Made by a program: the position numbers and the translations under genes. A DNA stretch of 53,613 nt, from positions 1 through 53,613 of the forward strand of contig CADCOC010000004.1 of the NCBI GenBank assembly GCA_902802945.1, in the 5' to 3' direction. The notes below the pieces were generated by a model. It did not search any database and was not told the origin of the DNA. It was given only the letters and a program-made list of their open reading frames with translations. The first letter of the stretch is position 1; each line of letters begins with the position of its first letter. Source of the DNA: an uncultured bacterium (GTDB lineage: Bacteria; Verrucomicrobiota; Kiritimatiellia; RFP12; UBA1067). Of this stretch, positions 7,497 through 14,909 are shown piece after piece.

Positions 7497-9059
7497 TTAG
7501 AACTCGAAGCCTTTGCGGATGCAGGGCTTGACGAGGGCGTTCGCGGCCGCCACGTCGAAGGACTGCTTGCAGGAGCACCAGTTCAGCTTCTGGCCGGGCA
7601 GGCGCTGCGCGATGCAGCCGACGAGGATGCCTTCCATCTGCGGGATGGAGTACTCCACGTCGGAGAAGGCGCGCGAGTGCGTTTGCGTGTAGACCGGACC
7701 CTCGCCGCGGATGGCGGTGAGGAACTCGATGTAGTGCCCGTCGGCGGAAAGGGCCGCCGCGCCGGCGCTCTTGTCCATGCCGCCGCCAGCCGCGCCGCAG
7801 CGCGGGAGCGTGACGGGGATCACCTTGCACGCGGGGTGGTCCTTGATGTTCTGGACGACCTTCTCACCCTTGAGGGCGAGGAAGCTTTCCCCGCCGTAGT
7901 CGTTGGTGGAGCAGAGGATGCCATTGGTGCCGATGACGATACAGCCGGTGTTGGGCACCTTGCCGTCCTTCGCGATGACCTGCGGCATGAGGTCAGCGGA
8001 GGGCTTGATGTTGCCGTCATACCAGAAGAGCGTCACGGCCGGCAGCTTCACGCCGGGACGGGCCTTCGACTCGCGCTCCTTGTAGGTGAGCTTGACGACG
8101 GACTTGAGCGGGTAGGCGACGTCGTTCTCGGAGTCGATCGTCGTGCACCCCGCGTCGGACACGGCGCCGAGCTCGAGGCCGCGGAAGGGCAGGTTCATCG
8201 TGTGGCAGGCCATGTCGCCGAACGCGCCGCAGCCGAAGTCGAAGAAGCCGCGCCACGTGAAGGTGTGGTACACGTTCTTGCCGAGCTTCCAGGGGTCGTA
8301 CACGTCCGCGTTGGCGGGATACTTGTCCAGGAACGGGCGCATCTTCGCCACGCCGAGCCAGGCGTCCCAGTTGAGGCCCTTGCGGATCGGGTCGCCGTTC
8401 GGGTGGCCCTTGACCCAGGCCGCCACGTTCTTGCCCTGCGGCCACACGGGGCGGTTCGTCCACACGTGGACTTCCTTCACGTCGCCGAGGATGCCGCTCT
8501 GCAGCACCTCAACGCCGCGGCGCAAGCCGGCGGTGCCGGAGCCCTGGTTGCCCATCTGGGTGACGACGCCGTTTTCCTTGGCGGTCTTGTTGAAGTAGTC
8601 GAGTTCCCAGAGCGTGCGCACGAGCGGCTTCTGCACGTACACGTGGATGCCCATCTTCATCGCGCGGATCGCGACGGCGGCGTGCATGTGGTCGGGGGTG
8701 GAGATCGTCATCGCGTCGATCTGGAGCTTCGCCTGGTCGTCCAGCATCTTGCGGTAGTCCGTGTAGAAGGGGATCTTCGCGAGGTTTTCGGCGAGGCCGG
8801 GGATCTTCTTGGTGGCCTTGTGCCTGAGGGCCGCCTCGCGCTGGTTCGCGTCCGCGTCGCACCAGGCGACGAGTTCGGCGAGGCCGCTCTTGATCATGGG
8901 CATCCAGTCGGAAAAGCCCTTGCCCATCACGCCGACCGCCGCGAGGCGGATTTTGCCGCTGGGGACGCGCGCGGCCGCATGGCCGAATCCCGCGATGCCG
9001 AGCGCCGACAGTCCGGCGGCGCCTTTAAGAAACCCTCTTCTGCTTGTCTTTATCGACAT
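7497..9059 (-). CDS. Tat-exported Gfo/Idh/MocA-family oxidoreductase
   Basis: 520 residues. The N-terminus has a twin-arginine signal (TSRRGFLKGAAGLSALGIAGFGHA), so the protein is folded with its cofactor and exported. A Rossmann start RLAAVGVMGKGFSDW follows (family consensus GxGxxG is here GVMGKG). Then come the ISTPDHMHA motif and YVQKPLVRTLWE, the QKP variant of the EKP catalytic lysine motif typical of PVC and Bacteroidota exported members. The C-terminal half is the beta-sheet substrate domain, ending in a Cys-containing NWCSCKQSFD segment. Such enzymes act with NAD(P) on sugars or, in GH109 relatives, as glycosidases; the substrate here is unknown. It is divergent from the glycosidase-esterase gene at 9226, which suggests joint carbohydrate use. 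Confidence 0.88.
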   Translation of the reverse strand: MSIKTSRRGFLKGAAGLSALGIAGFGHAAARVPSGKIRLAAVGVMGKGFSDWMPMIKSGLAELVAWCDADANQREAALRHKATKKIPGLAENLAKIPFYTDYRKMLDDQAKLQIDAMTISTPDHMHAAVAIRAMKMGIHVYVQKPLVRTLWELDYFNKTAKENGVVTQMGNQGSGTAGLRRGVEVLQSGILGDVKEVHVWTNRPVWPQGKNVAAWVKGHPNGDPIRKGLNWDAWLGVAKMRPFLDKYPANADVYDPWKLGKNVYHTFTWRGFFDFGCGAFGDMACHTMNLPFRGLELGAVSDAGCTTIDSENDVAYPLKSVVKLTYKERESKARPGVKLPAVTLFWYDGNIKPSADLMPQVIAKDGKVPNTGCIVIGTNGILCSTNDYGGESFLALKGEKVVQNIKDHPACKVIPVTLPRCGAAGGGMDKSAGAAALSADGHYIEFLTAIRGEGPVYTQTHSRAFSDVEYSIPQMEGILVGCIAQRLPGQKLNWCSCKQSFDVAAANALVKPCIRKGFEF

Positions 9060-9151
9060 TTTGTTTATCCTTATTGGTTGTGAGTGGCTAAGCCACGTAA
9101 ACGGAACGTCAATAGCATATCATTTCAGCGGCTGTATGGCAAGCATGAGAA

Positions 9152-9180
9152 TTGACACTCCACAGGGCGTGTGATATACT
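9152..9180 (+). promoter_or_regulatory. Consensus promoter for the glycosidase-esterase gene
   Basis: -35 TTGACA (9152-9157), 17-bp spacer, TGA-TATACT (-10 at 9175-9180). This is a near-perfect sigma70-type promoter, the best match in the window. Confidence 0.8.
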
Positions 9181-9225
9181 GGTGACAAGCTGCGGAGCAG
9201 TGGTAAAACAATGATGGAGAAAGCA

Positions 9226-11175
9226 ATGCACGCACGAATGAATGAGGCAAATCGCCATTCGCAAGTTGGATTTTTCGCATGCAGCGTATTCGCACTGGTT
9301 GCGGCTGCGGCGTTCGGCGCGCCGCGCACGGGCCCGTGGACGAAGGAGCAGGCGTGGGAGTGGTACAACGCGCAGCCGTGGATACGCGGCTGTAACTACA
9401 TGCCCGCGAGCTCGCCCAACCGCTACGACATGTGGCAGGTGTGGGACTGTGAGCGCCGCTTCGAGGAAATGGACCGCGAGCTCGCGCTTGCGGAGTCCAT
9501 CGGCTTCAACGCCGTGCGCATCATCATCGCGGAGGACAACGGCTTCGCCGTGTGGTGCGAGGACCATGACGGTTACATGCGCAACCTGGAGCGCTTCCTC
9601 GCGCTGTGCGTCAAGCACAAGATTCGCGCCATCGTATGCCTCGGCAACGACTGTTCGCGTCCGAAGGAAATGTGGTCGATCCCGAAACCGGGTCCGCAGC
9701 CGTACGACATCGGCTACCACGGCGGACGCAAGAAGAGCCAGCATGGCAGCTTCCCCGGCGCGATCGGCTTCATCAGCGCGGACGATCCGGAGCTACGTCC
9801 CAAGTTCTTCCAGATGTGCGGCGAGGTGATGGAGAAGTACAAGGACGACGACCGCGTCCTCTTCTGGAACATCTGGAACGAGCCCGGCAACAACGGGCGC
9901 GGGAAAGTCTCCGCCCCGCTCGTCAAGGAGATGTTCGAGCTCGCGTGGAAGATCGGCGTGAAGCAGCCCTGTGCGGCGGATATCTGGCACGGAAAGCTCG
10001 AGCCGAACATGGAGACCTCCGAGGGAATCGCCGCCGCGTTGAGCGACATCATCAGCTACCACTGCTACGGTCCGCTTCACTCGCAGATCAAGTATGCGAA
10101 GGAAATCAAGGCGAAGTTCGGGCGTCCGATGGTCAACACCGAATGGCTCGCGCGCATACTCGGATGCGACGTGCAGGACTGCTATCCGTTCTTCGCGCAG
10201 GCGAAGATCGGCTGCACGTGCTGGGGATTCGTCGCGGGCAAGTACCAGACGTACGAACCCTGGGAGGGCATGTGGCGTCATGTCGAGAAGGGCGGCGGGA
10301 AGCACTACAAGATGACGAAGTGGTTCCACGACCTGTACCGTCCGTCGCTCCGTCCCTACGACCCCGAGGAAATCGACATCATCAAGCACGTGAACGCGCA
10401 GATGGACGCGGAGCTGAAGGGCGAGTCGCTGCGCGCGAAGATCGCGAAGAAATGCAAGATCGTGCGCGAGGATATGTGGCATGGCTATCGCCGCACGCAT
10501 TTTGACTTTAACGGACGCAAGGCATGGATTGTCGAACCGTCCATCGCGCCACGCAAGGATTCCGCCTGGATATGGAGCATACTCTGGCCCGATTTCAACG
10601 TTGAACGTATGCACGTGACCGATCTTCTTAAACGCGGATTCCACTATGCGTACATCGACGACCTCTTTGACACGCGCATGGACGATGCGGGCGTCGCGGC
10701 TGCTGCTGCGTTCCAATCGTTCCTGGTGAAGGAACTCGGCTTCGCGCCGAAGGCGAATCTGATTGGCATCAGCTGGGGCGGGTTCATGGCGGCGCAGTAC
10801 GCGGCGGCGAAGCCGGCGAACGTCGCGAAAATCTACTTCGATAACGCGCTCCTGACATTCGACGGTTACACGTCTCCGGCGAAGGTGGGTCTGGGGCCGT
10901 GGGCGGACGCGACGGGGCGCGTCCCTCCCGCATGGCGCGACGATCCAAGGATGCCTGTCAATCTTGCGCCCGCGCTTGCGAAAGCCGGCATAAAAGTCTT
11001 GCTCGTGTACGGCACCTCCGACATTGCCGTGAAGCCTTCCGTCAATTCGGCGGCATTCGCCGCGAAGTTCAAGGCGGCGGGCGGAGATGCGAAGGTGCTG
11101 GTCCACGCGGAGTATGGGCACCACCCGCACGGCGTGGAGCCCGGCGAGGCGAAGATCGTGTTGGATTTCTTCTGA
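9226..11175 (+). CDS. Secreted two-domain enzyme: GH5-like (clan A) glycosidase fused to an alpha/beta-hydrolase esterase
   Basis: 649 residues from ATG 9226, preferred over in-frame ATGs at 9211/9214 because GGAG (9216-9219) sits six bases before it. A signal sequence (FFACSVFALVAAAAFGA) is followed by a (beta/alpha)8 glycosidase (about 35-375). The probable acid/base is Glu219 in NIWNEPG and the nucleophile Glu306 in VNTEWLAR, the clan GH-A arrangement. From about 425 a separate alpha/beta-hydrolase follows, with nucleophile Ser516 in GISWGG, an acid in YGTSDIAV and a His in AEYGHHPHG. This combination suggests removal of acyl groups and backbone cleavage on one polysaccharide, for example acetylated xylan or mannan. 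The next gene is a second, truncated esterase. Substrate not determinable; an intact fusion of this order looks unusual. Confidence 0.82.
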   Translation: MHARMNEANRHSQVGFFACSVFALVAAAAFGAPRTGPWTKEQAWEWYNAQPWIRGCNYMPASSPNRYDMWQVWDCERRFEEMDRELALAESIGFNAVRIIIAEDNGFAVWCEDHDGYMRNLERFLALCVKHKIRAIVCLGNDCSRPKEMWSIPKPGPQPYDIGYHGGRKKSQHGSFPGAIGFISADDPELRPKFFQMCGEVMEKYKDDDRVLFWNIWNEPGNNGRGKVSAPLVKEMFELAWKIGVKQPCAADIWHGKLEPNMETSEGIAAALSDIISYHCYGPLHSQIKYAKEIKAKFGRPMVNTEWLARILGCDVQDCYPFFAQAKIGCTCWGFVAGKYQTYEPWEGMWRHVEKGGGKHYKMTKWFHDLYRPSLRPYDPEEIDIIKHVNAQMDAELKGESLRAKIAKKCKIVREDMWHGYRRTHFDFNGRKAWIVEPSIAPRKDSAWIWSILWPDFNVERMHVTDLLKRGFHYAYIDDLFDTRMDDAGVAAAAAFQSFLVKELGFAPKANLIGISWGGFMAAQYAAAKPANVAKIYFDNALLTFDGYTSPAKVGLGPWADATGRVPPAWRDDPRMPVNLAPALAKAGIKVLLVYGTSDIAVKPSVNSAAFAAKFKAAGGDAKVLVHAEYGHHPHGVEPGEAKIVLDFF

Positions 11176-11193
11176 AACGAAAGGATTGGGAGT

Positions 11194-11709
11194 ATGAAAA
11201 GACTCGTACTTGCGACAGTCACTGCGGCCTGCATTTTTTCGGTTCCGGCGGCTGCTGCTGACGGCGGCGTCAAGGCGCAGATTGCGTCCGAACGCAAGGG
11301 GAACGCCCAAGTGTTCGAGACGGCGCTTGCCGCGACGGAGGCGAAGACGTGGAAAAGCCCCAATGGCGGAACGCTGCCGTATCGCCTGCACCTCCCCGCG
11401 AAGCCCGAGGCGGGCAAGCTCTATCCGCTCGTCGTCCACATGCACGGCGCGGGTAGCTGGGGCACGAACAACGTTGACCAGATCAAGACCGGCGGCGCGG
11501 ACTTCATATCCTGGGCGAAGAGGCACGGCGAGGAGTACGTGTTCATCGCCCCGCAGACGCCGAGGCACCATGAGCCGGGCTTGACCTCCCGTGCCGCCGT
11601 TCCGCCGCCGTCGGGACTTTCCGGAATGTACGCGGCGTTGAACCGTTCGAGGTTGAAGTCGATGGCCGTCAGGTGTCCCGATCCGCCGAAGAGCCGGGCA
11701 AGACCGTAG
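11194..11709 (+). pseudogene. Truncated secreted esterase (LpqC/PHB-depolymerase-like), C-terminal half missing
   Basis: It opens like a normal exported esterase: signal peptide KRLVLATVTAACIFSVPAAAA, then PNGGTLPYRLHLPAKPEAGKLYPLVVHMHGAGSWGTNN (the HGAGxxG oxyanion strand of the poly-hydroxybutyrate depolymerase/LpqC group) and YVFIAPQTP. In complete relatives this strand is followed by a Trp-rich loop and the GxSxGG nucleophile. Here similarity stops near base 11560 and the frame runs into unrelated residues, ending at 11709 with no nucleophile, Asp or His. The gene is therefore a 3'-truncated remnant. It starts 18 bp after the glycosidase-esterase stop and was probably co-transcribed with it. 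The break lies about 260 bp before a tRNA gene. Confidence 0.7.
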
Positions 11710-11747
11710 GTCTGTGGCATCGATAGTCGGGCGAGACGGTTAGACAT
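11562..11747 (-). other. Foreign-looking segment joined to the truncated esterase; coding-like on the minus strand
   Basis: This stretch replaces the esterase's 3' half. Read on the minus strand from ATG 11747 it gives an open, reasonable-looking peptide (MSNRLARLSMPQTYGLARLF, then HLTAIDFNLERFNAA and SPDGGGTAARE) that continues antisense into the esterase and so cannot be a whole gene. DFNLERFNAA faintly resembles NISLDQFNAA at the start of the remnant gene at 39787, but this may be chance. I do not recognise the segment; it could be a rearranged 5' end of another gene. Confidence 0.25.
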
Positions 11748-11796
11748 TGCATTTTGAATCTTGTTACCTCTTTGGCGTGCATGGCGCGCCGGATTG

Positions 11797-11805
11797 TGGT
11801 ATACT
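11797..11805 (+). promoter_or_regulatory. Extended -10 for tRNA-Gln/prs
   Basis: TGG-TATACT (-10 at 11800-11805), 20 bp before the tRNA 5' end; no convincing -35 at 17 bp. The transcript would carry tRNA-Gln and then prs. Confidence 0.55.
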
Positions 11806-11824
11806 ATGTGCCGACAGACGCAAC

Positions 11825-11899
11825 TGCCCGGTTGTGTAATGGTCAGCACAGCGGCTTTTGATGCCGCTTGAGGAGGTTCGAATCCTCCCCGGGCAACCA
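11825..11899 (+). tRNA. tRNA-Gln (anticodon UUG)
   Basis: 75 nt with all arms. The acceptor TGCCCGG (11825-11831) pairs with CCGGGCA (11889-11895). The D-arm is GTG/CAC. The anticodon stem GCGGC/GCCGC has loop TTTTGAT, placing TTG at 11858-11860. The variable loop is 4 nt. The T-arm is GGAGG-TTCGAAT-CCTCC, followed by discriminator A and an encoded CCA (11897-11899). It reads CAA and CAG by wobble. It lies in the 5' region of prs, so processing of one precursor would release both. With gatCA present, Gln-tRNA may be made by transamidation here. Confidence 0.96.
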
Positions 11900-11934
11900 T
11901 TCCGCCTGTCGGCAAGAAAAATAAGGAAATGGCG

Positions 11935-12906
11935 ATGAACAGCCTGAATGACAGCGATTTCATGGTGTTCTCCGGGACGGCGAACCTGCCGCTCGCGGAG
12001 AAGGTAGCGGCCTATCTCGGCAAGCCCCTCAACAAGATAGACATCAAGCACTTCCCGGACGGCGAGACGTTCTGCCAGGTGCAGGAGGGCGTGCGCGGAC
12101 GCGACGTGTTCGTGATCCAGAGCGGCAGCCCTGCGCCGAACGAGGCGTACATGGAGCTGTTCATCATCATGGACGCGCTCAAGCGCGGCAGCGCCGCGCG
12201 CATCACCGCCGTGATTCCCTACTATGGCTATGCGCGCCAGGACCGCAAGGACCAGCCCCGCGTGCCGATCACCGCGCGGCTCGTCGCGAACCTCATCACG
12301 GCGGCCGGCGCGGACCGCGTGCTCACGCTCGACCTGCACGCGAACCAGATCCAGGGCTTCTTCAACATCCCGCTCGACCAGTTGCACGCCGAGCCGGTGA
12401 TCCTCAAGTACATCCGCGACATGCATCTCCCGAAGCCAATCGTGGTGGCCCCCGATACGGGCGGCGCCAAGACGGCCTACGGCTACAGCCGCAAGCTCGG
12501 CACGGGGCTCGCCATCGTCGCCAAGCAGCGCACGGGCGGCGACACCGTGGACGCGTTCAGCGTGGTGGGCGACGTGAGCGACTGCGACGTGGTCATGATC
12601 GACGACATGACCGCCACGGGCGGCACGCTCAGCGCGGCCGCGAAGATGTGCCGCGAGAACGGCGCGAAGAGCGTGCACGCGTTCGTGAGCCACTTCCCGC
12701 TCACGGCAAAGGGCGTGGAGCGCCTCATGGGCGAGGCCCAGCTCGACGAGCTCGTGGTGACGGACACGATTCCGCTCCGCGAGGGCTTCGATCCGTCGAA
12801 GCTGCCGTTCAAGCTCACCGTGCTCAGCGTGGCCCCGCTGATCGGCGAGGCCATCAAGCGTATCCACGGCAACGAGAGCGTCAACGACCTATTCAACCAC
12901 GAGTGA
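11935..12906 (+). CDS. prs: Ribose-phosphate pyrophosphokinase (PRPP synthase)
   Basis: 323 residues from ATG 11935; AAGGAA at 11923-11928 is correctly spaced for it, whereas the in-frame ATG at 11929 abuts the Shine-Dalgarno. Family landmarks: FSGTANLPLAEKVAAYLG, IKHFPDGETFCQVQ, the ATP loop IPYYGYARQDRKDQPR, TLDLHANQIQGFFNIP, the flexible loop AKQRTGG, and the PRPP-binding DDMTATGGTL. It makes PRPP from ribose 5-phosphate and ATP for purine, pyrimidine, His, Trp and NAD synthesis. The flexible loop has KQR instead of the usual KRR, and VVAPDTGGAKTAYGYS replaces the common VVSPDxGGxxRA; both suggest a divergent subclass but not loss of function. Cotranscribed with tRNA-Gln. Confidence 0.92.
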   Translation: MNSLNDSDFMVFSGTANLPLAEKVAAYLGKPLNKIDIKHFPDGETFCQVQEGVRGRDVFVIQSGSPAPNEAYMELFIIMDALKRGSAARITAVIPYYGYARQDRKDQPRVPITARLVANLITAAGADRVLTLDLHANQIQGFFNIPLDQLHAEPVILKYIRDMHLPKPIVVAPDTGGAKTAYGYSRKLGTGLAIVAKQRTGGDTVDAFSVVGDVSDCDVVMIDDMTATGGTLSAAAKMCRENGAKSVHAFVSHFPLTAKGVERLMGEAQLDELVVTDTIPLREGFDPSKLPFKLTVLSVAPLIGEAIKRIHGNESVNDLFNHE

Positions 12907-12907
12907 C

Positions 12908-12936
12908 TTGCGCGTCGGCGCGTCCGGTGGTATACT
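12908..12936 (+). promoter_or_regulatory. Promoter for the class II aldolase
   Basis: -35 TTGCGC (12908-12913), 17-bp spacer, TGG-TATACT (-10 12931-12936), starting 2 bp after the prs stop codon. It gives fba its own transcript. Confidence 0.75.
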
Positions 12937-12974
12937 ATCCAGCCAATTTCCCAATGAAAGGAAACAAAAGAACC

Positions 12975-13979
12975 ATGAAGAAAGTCAGCTACAAGGAGCT
13001 CGGCCTCGTCAACACGAAGAAGATGTTCGCGAAGGCCGTCAAGGGCGGTTACGCCATCCCGGCGTTTAACTTCAATACGATGGAGCAGATGCAGGCAATC
13101 GTGCAGGCTGCCGTCGAGACGAAGTCCCCGGTGATCATGCAGGTCTCGAAGGGCGCGCGCAAGTACGCGAACCCCACAATCCTCCGCTACATGGCGCAGG
13201 GCGCCGTCGAGTACGCCAAGGAACTCGGCTGCAAGAACCCGCAGATCGTGCTCCACCTCGACCATGGCGATTCGTTTGAGACGTGCAAGAGCTGCATTGA
13301 CATGGGCTTCTCGAGCGTCATGATCGACGGTTCGTCGCTTCCGTTCGCGGAAAACATCAAGCTGACGAAGAAGGTCGTCGCGTACGCGCACAAGTACGAT
13401 GTGACGGTCGAGGCCGAGCTGGGCGTGCTCGCCGGCGTCGAGGACGAGGTGGCCGCCGAGGAGAGCCACTACACGAAGCCCGAGGAAGTGATCGAGTTCG
13501 CCACTAAGACCGGCTGCGACTCGCTCGCCATCTCGATCGGCACCTCTCATGGCGCCTACAAGTTCAAGCCCGAGCAGTGCACGCGCGACCCCAAGACGGG
13601 CCTCCTCATCCCGCCGCCGCTCGCGTTCGACGTGCTGAAGGCCATCGAGAAGAAGCTCCCCGGCTTCCCGATCGTCCTCCACGGTTCGTCCAGCGTCCCG
13701 CAGGAATACGTGAAGATCATCAACGAGAACGGCGGCAAGCTGCCTGATGCGGTGGGCATCCCCGAAGCCCAGCTCCGCAAGGCGGCGAAGAGCGCGGTGT
13801 GCAAGATCAACATCGACTCCGACTCCCGTCTCGCGATGACCGCGGCTGTGCGCCAGTACTTCGCGAAGAACCCGGGCCACTTCGACCCGCGCCAGTACCT
13901 CGGTCCTGCCCGCGAGGAGATGAAGAAACTCTACATCCACAAGATCGTGAAGGTGCTCGGCTCGAACGACAAGCTCTGA
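12975..13979 (+). CDS. fba: Class II fructose-1,6-bisphosphate aldolase
   Basis: 334 residues from ATG 12975; an in-frame ATG at 12954 exists, but AAAGGA lies between the two. Class II landmarks: YAIPAFNFNTMEQMQAI at the N-terminus, HLDHGDS with catalytic Asp96 and zinc ligand His97, MIDGSSLPFAENI, VEAELGVLAGVEDEV with Glu148, SIGTSHGAYK with zinc ligand His192, and IVLHGSSSV with the third zinc His. It cleaves fructose 1,6-bisphosphate to dihydroxyacetone phosphate and glyceraldehyde 3-phosphate in glycolysis. The length and the long C-terminal NINIDSDSRLAMTAAVRQYF followed by PREEM-type helices fit the class IIB Fba type found in many anaerobes. It is convergent with the radical SAM gene. 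Confidence 0.93.
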   Translation: MKKVSYKELGLVNTKKMFAKAVKGGYAIPAFNFNTMEQMQAIVQAAVETKSPVIMQVSKGARKYANPTILRYMAQGAVEYAKELGCKNPQIVLHLDHGDSFETCKSCIDMGFSSVMIDGSSLPFAENIKLTKKVVAYAHKYDVTVEAELGVLAGVEDEVAAEESHYTKPEEVIEFATKTGCDSLAISIGTSHGAYKFKPEQCTRDPKTGLLIPPPLAFDVLKAIEKKLPGFPIVLHGSSSVPQEYVKIINENGGKLPDAVGIPEAQLRKAAKSAVCKINIDSDSRLAMTAAVRQYFAKNPGHFDPRQYLGPAREEMKKLYIHKIVKVLGSNDKL

Positions 13980-14003
13980 GCTTAGGCGCTTAAGCGGCCT
14001 TAA

Positions 14004-14909
14004 TCATTCGCGGCGGCAAGTTCCATGCACCCCAAGTGGGTTGGTGGCAGCCGCCGCGAGTGCTTTGAAATCACAGTTGAAATCGCGGATGTTGCCACAT
14101 GGCACGTCGATGAACCCGCATGTCTGGAGATCTCCAACATGCGAGAGAAAAGCGAAACCGCGTCCTCCTAGGCATCCGCAAGGACGCGGACCGCAAGCAG
14201 CCTCTCCGCCACATGCCGTCCAATAGGCAGGTGCGGAGGGGCAACATGTTTCTTTAATGGCGAGCGGTCCCGTCTTCGCCTTTGCGAAGGCCCAGTCAAG
14301 CACTTGGCGCGTCTGCGCGTCCGAGAGCGCGTAGTCGGCGATGCCCTTGCCGCGTCCGACTGGCACGAGGAAGAACAAGTCGAGCTTGGAAGCGCCAAGT
14401 TCCAAGGCGCGGTCGTAGAGAGCGTCAAGTTTGTCCGCATTGAGCGTGGAGACGGTTACGTTCACCTGGAACGGCATCTTGATCGCGTGTGCAATGCGCA
14501 TCGCGCGCGTCACGCTTTCGTAGGCACCGGTTACGCCGCGAAACGCATTGTGCGAGGCGGCGTCGGGTCCGTCCAGCGAGAACGAGCACGCCATCACGCC
14601 TGCCTCCTTGAGCGCGGTGAGGCGCTCTTCGGTGACGAGCATCCCGCAAGGGGCCATCACGCTGCGCAGGTGGCGGGACGTGGCGTATGAGACGAGGTCG
14701 AGGATGTCGGGGCGCAGCATCGGCTCGCCGCCCGTCCAGATGATCATCGTCCGGTCGAGCGAGTCGATCACGCGACGGCACTCGTCCGTCGTGAGCTCAT
14801 GCTCGTAGCGTACGTTCGCGGCACCGGCGCGACAGTGCTTGCAGGCGAGCGGACAGCGGCGCGTCACTTCCCAGGCGAGGACGCGCGGCGGCTGGAAGGG
14901 GACGCTCAT
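14004..14909 (-). CDS. Radical SAM protein (AhbD/NirJ-like group) with shortened C-terminal domain
   Basis: 301 residues. The radical SAM cluster motif is CPLACKHC (Cys19, Cys23, Cys26); the SAM-binding TGGEPMLR follows near residue 60, then SFSLDGPDAASHNAFRG. The opening PPRVLAWEVTRRCPLACKHCRA is characteristic of haem-biosynthesis-like members (AhbD, NirJ) and of peptide-modifying relatives. The C-terminal part has GDLQTCGFIDVPCGNIRDF, the first part of a SPASM/Twitch auxiliary-cluster domain. The usual CxxCxxxxxC(G)GC(R) ending is absent, and the protein stops at GVHGTCRRE. Extra Cys residues (ETCCPSAP, CGPRPCGCLGGRG) could bind a cluster instead. Four-base overlap with the cysteine desulfurase gene implies coupled expression and sulfur or cluster supply from it. 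Confidence 0.8.
   Translation of the reverse strand: MSVPFQPPRVLAWEVTRRCPLACKHCRAGAANVRYEHELTTDECRRVIDSLDRTMIIWTGGEPMLRPDILDLVSYATSRHLRSVMAPCGMLVTEERLTALKEAGVMACSFSLDGPDAASHNAFRGVTGAYESVTRAMRIAHAIKMPFQVNVTVSTLNADKLDALYDRALELGASKLDLFFLVPVGRGKGIADYALSDAQTRQVLDWAFAKAKTGPLAIKETCCPSAPAYWTACGGEAACGPRPCGCLGGRGFAFLSHVGDLQTCGFIDVPCGNIRDFNCDFKALAAAATNPLGVHGTCRRE

Noticed and set aside
7398..9083. Long plus-strand open frame opposite the Tat oxidoreductase
   Set aside because: It is an antisense shadow of high-GC coding DNA: Arg/Val/His-rich product with no family features, while the minus strand encodes a complete known enzyme.
9793..11571. 592-codon minus-strand frame opposite the glycosidase-esterase
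   Set aside because: Shadow; the plus strand has intact catalytic motifs of two enzymes.
13980..14003. Bidirectional terminator between fba and the radical SAM gene
   Set aside because: The GCTTAGGCGCTTAAGC stretch gives a short imperfect stem with no flanking T-run.
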